From contig NC_084800.1 in the NCBI RefSeq assembly GCF_963169125.1, positions 150,532,397-150,596,396 on the forward strand: 64,000 bases of DNA, in the 5' to 3' direction. A program made the position numbers and the translations under genes. The notes beneath the pieces were generated by a model. It had not been told where the DNA came from. It did no database searches and worked only from the letters and a program-made list of their open reading frames with translations. Shown here piece by piece: positions 58,300 to 64,000 of the stretch. This DNA comes from Humulus lupulus (taxonomy: Eukaryota; Streptophyta; Magnoliopsida; Rosales; Cannabaceae). Position 1 is the stretch's first letter. Every line of letters begins with the position of its first letter.

Positions 58300-59718
58300 C
58301 CACATTGAGAGATCAAGTTCATCATTGAATTGGGGCCAGGGGCGGAGCCAGTATCTAGAACACCTTATAGAATGGCTCTGGTAGAGTTGAAGGAACTAAA
58401 GATTTAGTTGCAAGTGTTACTGGATTTGGGATTCATTAGACCGAGTTTTTTGCCGTGGGGTGCTCTAGTGTTGTTTGTCAAGAAGAATGGTGGATTCTTA
58501 AAGATGTGTATTGACTACAGAGAGTTGAACAAGTTGACCATTAAGAACAAGTACCCACTACCTAGGATCGACGACTTGTTTGACGAACTGCAGGGGAAGA
58601 CAATGTTCTCTAAGATCGATCTTCAATCAGGTTACCACCAATTAAGAATTAAAGAGGAGGACATACCAAAGATCGCTTTCCGCACAAGGTATGGACACTA
58701 TGAATTCATGGTCGTGTCCTTTGGAATAACCAACGCCCTAGAAACCTTTATGGACTTGATTAATAGGGTCTTCAAGGATTATCTGGACAATTTTGTGATC
58801 GTATTCATTGACAACATATTGGTGTACTCTCAGTGAGAGACAGAGCAAGAACAGCATCTATGCCTGGTATTACAACGGTTGAGAGAGCATAGGTTATATG
58901 TTAAGTTCAGCAAGTGTGACTTTTGGCTATCCCAAGTAACATTTCTGGGTCACATTGTCAGTAAGGAGGGGATTCTGGTTGACCGAAGTAAGATTGAGGC
59001 AGTGAGAGATTGGCCCAGGCCGAGCAGTGTACCAGAGGTTAGGAGCTTTTTGGGATTGGCAGGGTACTATCGGCAGTTCATCGAGGGATTCTCTAGAATA
59101 GCCACACCGTTGACCAAACTGACGCGTAAGAAGACAAAGTGTGTATGGACAGACATGTGTGAGAATAGTTTCAAGGAGTTGAAGCGGCGACTGATCACCA
59201 CTCCAGTATTGAGTCTGCTGTCAGACAATGAGAAATTTGTAGTCTACTGTGATGCTTCCAAACAGGGTTTGGGGTGTGTACTGATGCAAGCCAGAAAGGT
59301 AATGGCCTACGCGTCGAGACAGTTGAAGGAGTATGAGCAGAGGTATCCCACACATGTGGCAGCGGTGGTATTTGCACTAAAGGTTTGGAGACATTATTTT
59401 TATGGTGATAAGTGTGAGATATACATCGACCATAAGAGTTTAAAGTACTTATTTACTCAGAAGGATCAGAATATGCGCCAGAGGCGTTGGCTGGAACTGG
59501 TAAAGGATTATGACTGCGATATTCTATACCATCTTGGGAAGGACAATGTGTTGGCAGATGTGCTGAGTCGAAAGGGCCCAAGACAGTTGTTTAATTCGAC
59601 ACAGATATCAGATAAGTTAGCTGAAGAGATGACAAGAGCACGTATTGAGTTGGTAGTTGGAAAGCTCGCCGACATCACTCTTCAGTCTATGCTCCTTGAA
59701 AGGATCAAGGGGGCATAG
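58300..59718 (+). pseudogene. Element F reverse transcriptase and RNase H
   Basis: The RT start (PYRMALVELKELKI) has a stop before [15 protein letters not shown]. Then come [20 protein letters not shown] and [13 protein letters not shown]. The catalytic pair is [11 protein letters not shown], with Asn (58813-58815) for the second Asp, and a TGA at 58834-58836. The thumb and RNase H run open from 58879 to 59718: [46 protein letters not shown] and [11 protein letters not shown], all RNase H acidic residues in place. Confidence 0.85.
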
Positions 59719-59733
59719 GGGGAAGATCCCCAA

Positions 59734-60923
59734 TTGAGGGAACACACAGAAGGAGTCCTAGTTGGAGCAGCTAAAGACTTTTCTATTTCGGAGATGGAAT
59801 TATTGAAGTACAAAGGCCGAATTTGCATTTCGATGGATTCCAGTATCCGGCGAGAGATCTTAGATGAGTCTCATACCACTCCCTATTCTTTATATCCGGG
59901 TACGACGAAGATGTGCCAAGATTTGAGAACCTTATATTGGTTGCCGAGAATGAAAAAGGATGTGGTGGATAATGTGGCCACGTGTTTGACTTGTCAGCAA
60001 GTAAAGGCTGAATATCAGAGGTCTGCAGGGTTGCTGCAGCCTCTAGGGATTCTGGAATGGAAATGAGAGCATATCACCATGGACTTTGTGGTTGGATTAC
60101 TGAAGACCGTGGGAACCCATGATTGCGTGTGGGTGATTGTGGATAGGTACACCAAGTCAGCCCATTTTTTACCTGTTAAGACAACTTATACCGTTGAGCA
60201 ATATGATGAATTGTATGTGAAGGAAACTGTGCGACTGCATGGGGCTCCGAGGTCGATAGTATCCGACAGGGACCCCACCTTCACCTCCAAGTTTTGGGAG
60301 AGACTATAGAAGGCTATGGGTACACAATTGCGGTTTAGTTTGAGAGGACGATTCAGATACTAGAAGATATGCTACGAGCATGCGTACTTGATTTTGGGGG
60401 ATCCTGGAGTATGTATCTCCCTTTGATTAAGTTTTCGTATAATAACAGTTATCAGGCGACTATCGGAGTGGCTCCGTATGAGATGTTATATGGGAGAAAG
60501 TGCAGATCACTCATCCATTGGAATGAGACAGGTGAGGGGAGGTATCTAGGTCCTGAGGTTGTTCAGAGGACCAATGAGGCAATTGAGAAGATTAGAGCTC
60601 GAATGCTCGCCTCCCAGAGTCGACAAAAGAGTTACTCAGACTTGAGACGCAGGAGCGTAGAGTTTCAGGTCGGGGACAATGTGTTTCTTAGATTTTCTCC
60701 CTTAAGAGGGGTGAAATTGTTCGGAGTAAGGGGCAAGTTGAGCCCTAGATTTATTGGCCCCTTTGAGATTCTGGAACATGTTGGAGAGGTAGCTTACAAT
60801 GTGTTTCACGTATCCATACTCCAGAAGTATGTATTAGATTCTATGCACGTGCTGAGTTATGAGAACTTGGAGTTGGATCATGATTTATCATATGAAGAGA
60901 AGCCATTTCAGATTCTCGACTGA
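59734..60923 (+). pseudogene. Element F integrase with a deletion at the catalytic Glu
   Basis: The zinc domain is complete (DESHTTPYSLYPG with Tyr at the second His position, CLTCQQVKAEYQ). The core has VWVIVDRYTKSAHF and VSDRDPTFTSKF. A TAG at 60307-60309 is followed, after RFS, by a deletion that removes about 33 bp before ERTIQILEDML and shifts the frame. The C-terminal module (GKLSPRFIGPFEILEHVGE) is open to 60923. Confidence 0.8.
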
Positions 60924-61052
60924 AAGGATAAAGACTTGCGGAGCAATACCATCGCCTTAGTGAAAGTCTAGTGGAGGAATAGCAAGGTGGAAGAGGCGAC
61001 TAGGGAGCTTGAGACAGATATGCGGGATCGGTATCCCGAGTTATTCAGGTAA
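60880..61052 (+). pseudogene. Element F chromodomain
   Basis: LSYEEKPFQILD, stop, KDKDLRSNTIALVKV, stop, WRNSKVEEATRELETDM and YPELFR, ending in TAA at 61050-61052. It is the terminal integrase-linked chromodomain of Tekay elements, here with two stops. Confidence 0.75.
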
Positions 61053-61072
61053 TTTTGATGACGAAATTTTTG

Positions 61073-61087
61073 TAAGGATGGGATAAA
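61073..61087 (+). other. Polypurine tract of element F
   Basis: TAAGGATGGGATAAA directly before TGTAGCG, preceded by GACGAAATTTTTG. Confidence 0.75.
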
Positions 61088-64000
61088 TGTAGCGTTCCAA
61101 ATTTGCTAATAAGGCTTAGGGCCTTGATTAGCTTGCCATGAGGGCAATAATTGTTTTAATTATGCTAATGTGTGAACTAAATGATTATGTGATTAGAAAT
61201 GCATGTTGAGGTGAATTAAATATGCATGTGGGGCCCTCTGGTTATTAGGGGCATATTTGTAATTTTAGCCCGTTGATGGCATAAATGTGATATATGTGTA
61301 TACTGTGATTGATACCACAAGTGAGTGGTGATATATCTTTTATGCACGATCAGAGATGGTCCCAGGGAGTTGTTTAGTTAAATAGTCACAACAGGGTCGA
61401 ATACCTTGCTCGGGAGGAGCCTAACTGTAACGCCTTGGATAACCAAGATCATTACACTGTGTGTTTATAAGGTGCAAGAATTGCTAATCAAGTCATTTAG
61501 TTAAAATTGTGACACTAAAACCATAATCGAACTAGGGTTAAAATATTTTGGTCATAAAAGATAAATTTTATTTAAATAAACATTTGATCCACGGGATCCC
61601 AAAAATAGGGTTAAAGAACAGTTGAAAAATTTTCAAAGGATATGTACAACCACAAGCCACTCTAATAGCAAAATAGGCATTTTAGGTTCTCCTGTCCCTG
61701 TACCATCCCTCGGCCGTGGCGGCCGAGCAGCCAACTATGTACATTTCGCCCCCAGAGCTCTCTAATTCAGGGTTGGTTCAGCTTACCCTTGCCTTTACTT
61801 GCACCACGTAGCACCTATGAGCCAAGGCCCAACAAGAAAACCGTAATACATAGCATAACCAATAATAGTAATCAAATAATTCACAAAACATTAACAAGAT
61901 ATTCAGCCGATCATAGCGTTGGTATAATCAGTGATATCAATCAACAAATAAACAATCTATCATTCAGGTAATTAACATGCCATAATCATCAGATTAACAA
62001 CAGTAAATTAATCATACGATTCCCAGGCTTGGAGCCCTTAGGCCGCACCCTCTGTTTATCCCACTGACTCCAACTCATTTAGGTCAAGCTCAGTGATTAT
62101 ATACTTAACCTCACCTACCAGTGGTCGAGCCGCGTCCTGTGTGCAAATATCAATTCCGGCACTCTTAAGGCCGTTTATTTCATGCTCACATGGCATAACA
62201 CAATCATACAGCATTGTATACAAATATAGGGAACCCTTAGTCCCAACATAGCCACACAAACGGGTGCAGTTTTCTTACCTCTAATTCCGAGCGGAGAAAA
62301 TGAACTGCATCTACGCACGATCCTTAGCCTCAAGCCTTGGCGATAAACCTAGTCACAAGGGCCATTGATATCTATCAACTTCCAATCAGAAATAATATAC
62401 CTGGGGAACAAAACTAGCCTCCAGGACCTCAATTTCTACTAAACTGGGTAGTAGAAATTGTTTTGAGCTCCTAGGTTCGAACCCCCGAGCCCTAACAATT
62501 CTTAAAACACTTCCAAGGCCAAAATTCCCAGGTGGGTCGTGACTTGGCTCAACAAGTCGTGACTTGCCCCAAGTCAGAGAGCCAACTCCCAAGCCAAAGG
62601 GGAGGTGGGTTACGACTTGGCCAAGCAAGTCGCAGTGGGCTCCCAAGTCAGAGAGCACCCAGGCCAGAAGGGACACACGCACCGTGACTCCCCCCAAGCT
62701 GGGTCTCAGCACACCATGCGAACCCAGAGAAAACCTGGGTTTTCTCCTCCATCTCCCAGCCAAGAACACTCAAACTTACCCATAATTTTTCCTCATAAAT
62801 TTCCCCAATTCCACACCAATTTCAGCTACGAATTCAGACTAAATTACACATTTCAATTACCCAAAAACTCAGCAATTATACTTCAATTACCCTCTCAATT
62901 TAACCAGAATTCAGCACTCCAAACTCAAGTCTAGTTCTACTCAAACCCCATACTAACTCATGTTTAACCCTTAAATTACTCCGTCCCAATTCTTACATAA
63001 ATTAAGCTATAATCTCAACAAATTAACAGACCAATAATTATCTCAATTATGGCTTGATTTCACACAAGTTTTTTCCTTTACTCCTAGCTTAAATCCTCTT
63101 CAATTCCTTCTATTTTCCTTTGAAAACTCCCTAGCCCAACCTAGCTTCAACTTCAATGAGGGAGAGTGAGAGAGAGAAAAAACGTGAGGGATGGGAGAGT
63201 GAGTGAGCTGAGACTTTTTCCCTTCTTTCTTTCCTTAGATTATTATATAATCTTCTGCTTTGTTCTAACAAAAAGGCTGAGTATACCCTTAGTCTTAGGA
63301 AATGAGCATTTTACCCTCCCAAAATAAAACTAACCTATAACTTAATCTAGGGGTTGAATAGTCATTTGTTCCCAATTCCCACTAATTCCTCAATTGTGCC
63401 TAATATTTACCACTTAAATCCCATCATCCAACTAATCACCAATTATTTACCCAATGTCTAATAATCTCCAATATATTTCCTAAAGTCCCAAAAATACCCC
63501 TAGACTCCCCTAAGTCGGGTATAAATCTCTGCCGTGACTATTTCGCCAAACCGCTCACTAGGATCGTCTCGAGCCATATGCTGCAAATATATCCACATAA
63601 TAATGTGGTCTCAACAATTTACCACAAATAATCACACTTATGCCCTCAACGGGCCAAAACTACAAGTATGCCTCTATAAGCGAAACAGGTCCCACATGCA
63701 TATTAATACTCGTAAACATGCATTTCACATATCCATATAATCATATAATCATGAATTTAATCATTTAAATCACACATAAACCAATTATGCCCTCCCGACA
63801 CGCTAATCAAGGCCCTTAAGCCTTATTAGTGATTTTGGGTCGTTACACTAGGCGTATATTGGGAACACAGTTGGTGTTCGGGATTTACCGGGTAACGGGT
63901 AGTAATTTCGCAATTATTTGGTTATGTCGGGATTAAATGGGGATTTATAGGAATACTCGAGGATTTAGCGGGATGTCGCATATGACAAAATTGCCCTTGG
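61088..64000 (+). repeat. 3' LTR of element F, split by LTR G, cut by the window edge
   Basis: TGTAGCGTTCC starts at 61088. Pieces are 61088-61426 and 63848-64000. It retains the U3 section deleted in the 5' LTR; homology to the 5' LTR resumes at about 63936 (aatggggatttatagg). Confidence 0.85.
61427..63847 (-). repeat. Solo LTR G, 2,421 bp, inserted in the 3' LTR of F
   Basis: Ends are TGTAACGCC and GGGTCGTTACA. Flanks are ctaac (61422-61426) and ctagg (63848-63852), a target duplication with two G-to-A changes. GC-rich motifs are at 62528-62700 and the donor-like motif at 62261-62280 on the minus strand. Confidence 0.9.

Larger units (their letters stand above)
26499..64000 (-). mobile_element. 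Element A: Tekay/Del-type chromovirus hosting the right-hand nest
   Basis: The 3' LTR is 26499-28975, the internal region 28976-38817, and the 5' LTR starts at 38818. Its pieces are 38818-38847 and 54333-54408, with the remainder beyond the window because E and then F are inserted in it. LTR pieces match the 3' LTR in order (gttacactgtgtacttta…), which proves the pairing. Chromodomain, integrase, RNase H, RT, protease and gag are recognisable on the minus strand, with many stops. LTR H interrupts RT. Confidence 0.75.
54409..64000 (+). mobile_element. Element F: Tekay-type chromovirus, plus strand, 3' end off window
   Basis: The 5' LTR is 54409-56291, the primer site 56295, gag to chromodomain 56636-61052, polypurine tract 61073-61087, 3' LTR from 61088. 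It is inserted in A's 5' LTR next to element E but in the opposite orientation. Frames are longer than in A and E, yet protease, RT and integrase each carry disabling lesions. Confidence 0.88.

Overview
The window is a retrotransposon cluster from a flowering-plant nuclear genome, almost certainly a dicot with a large, repeat-rich genome. I see no host single-copy gene, tRNA, rRNA or CRISPR array. Everything I can assign is LTR retrotransposon sequence: two Tat-type Ty3/gypsy elements with tRNA-Thr-like primer sites, one scrambled chromovirus of probable CRM type, and a nest of Tekay/Del-type chromoviruses with LTRs of about 2.2-2.5 kb that start TGTAACG and use an initiator-tRNA-Met primer site. 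The species cannot be named from this sequence.

Left block (1-18052). TAT-1 lies on the minus strand: gag 8929-11328, PR-RT-RNase H 6398-8968, integrase 5088-6500, 5' LTR 11421-12314. It also carries an opposite-strand gene (164-3791, +) with three phase-consistent introns, a domain resembling the 'putative gypsy type transposon' family, a poly-Gln/Pro segment and a long coiled coil. TAT-1 is inserted in the pol gene of an older relative, TAT-2 (12315-18052, minus), just after the RNase H region; the remainder of TAT-2 lies beyond the left edge.

Middle block (18053-26498). An AT-rich stretch has a TATA box beside a long hairpin. It is followed by a rearranged CRM-like element. Its integrase is on the minus strand (19709-20722), its gag-PR-RT is on the plus strand (21166-24300), and a short piece of RNase H lies at the junction. 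Then come 1.3 kb that I cannot explain and a decayed third Tat gag-protease fragment (25632-26498).

Right block (26499-64000). Element A (minus strand, 3' LTR 26499-28975) hosts the rest. Its RT gene is interrupted by LTR H (31589-36298), which contains solo LTR I (31925-34238). Its 5' LTR (starting 38818) is split by element E (38848-54332) and again by element F (54409 to beyond the window). The 3' LTR of E carries solo LTR C (39156-45181), which itself carries solo LTRs B (39188-40390) and D (42213-44754). The 3' LTR of F carries solo LTR G (61427-63847). Several target-site duplications are readable and fix the order of insertion. All Tekay pol genes are broken, each in a different way.

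The most interesting items are the antisense spliced gene of TAT-1, the conserved splice-donor-like and acceptor-like motifs in nearly all Tekay LTRs, an LTR insertion present at the same site in both LTRs of E, and the inverted CRM-like element.
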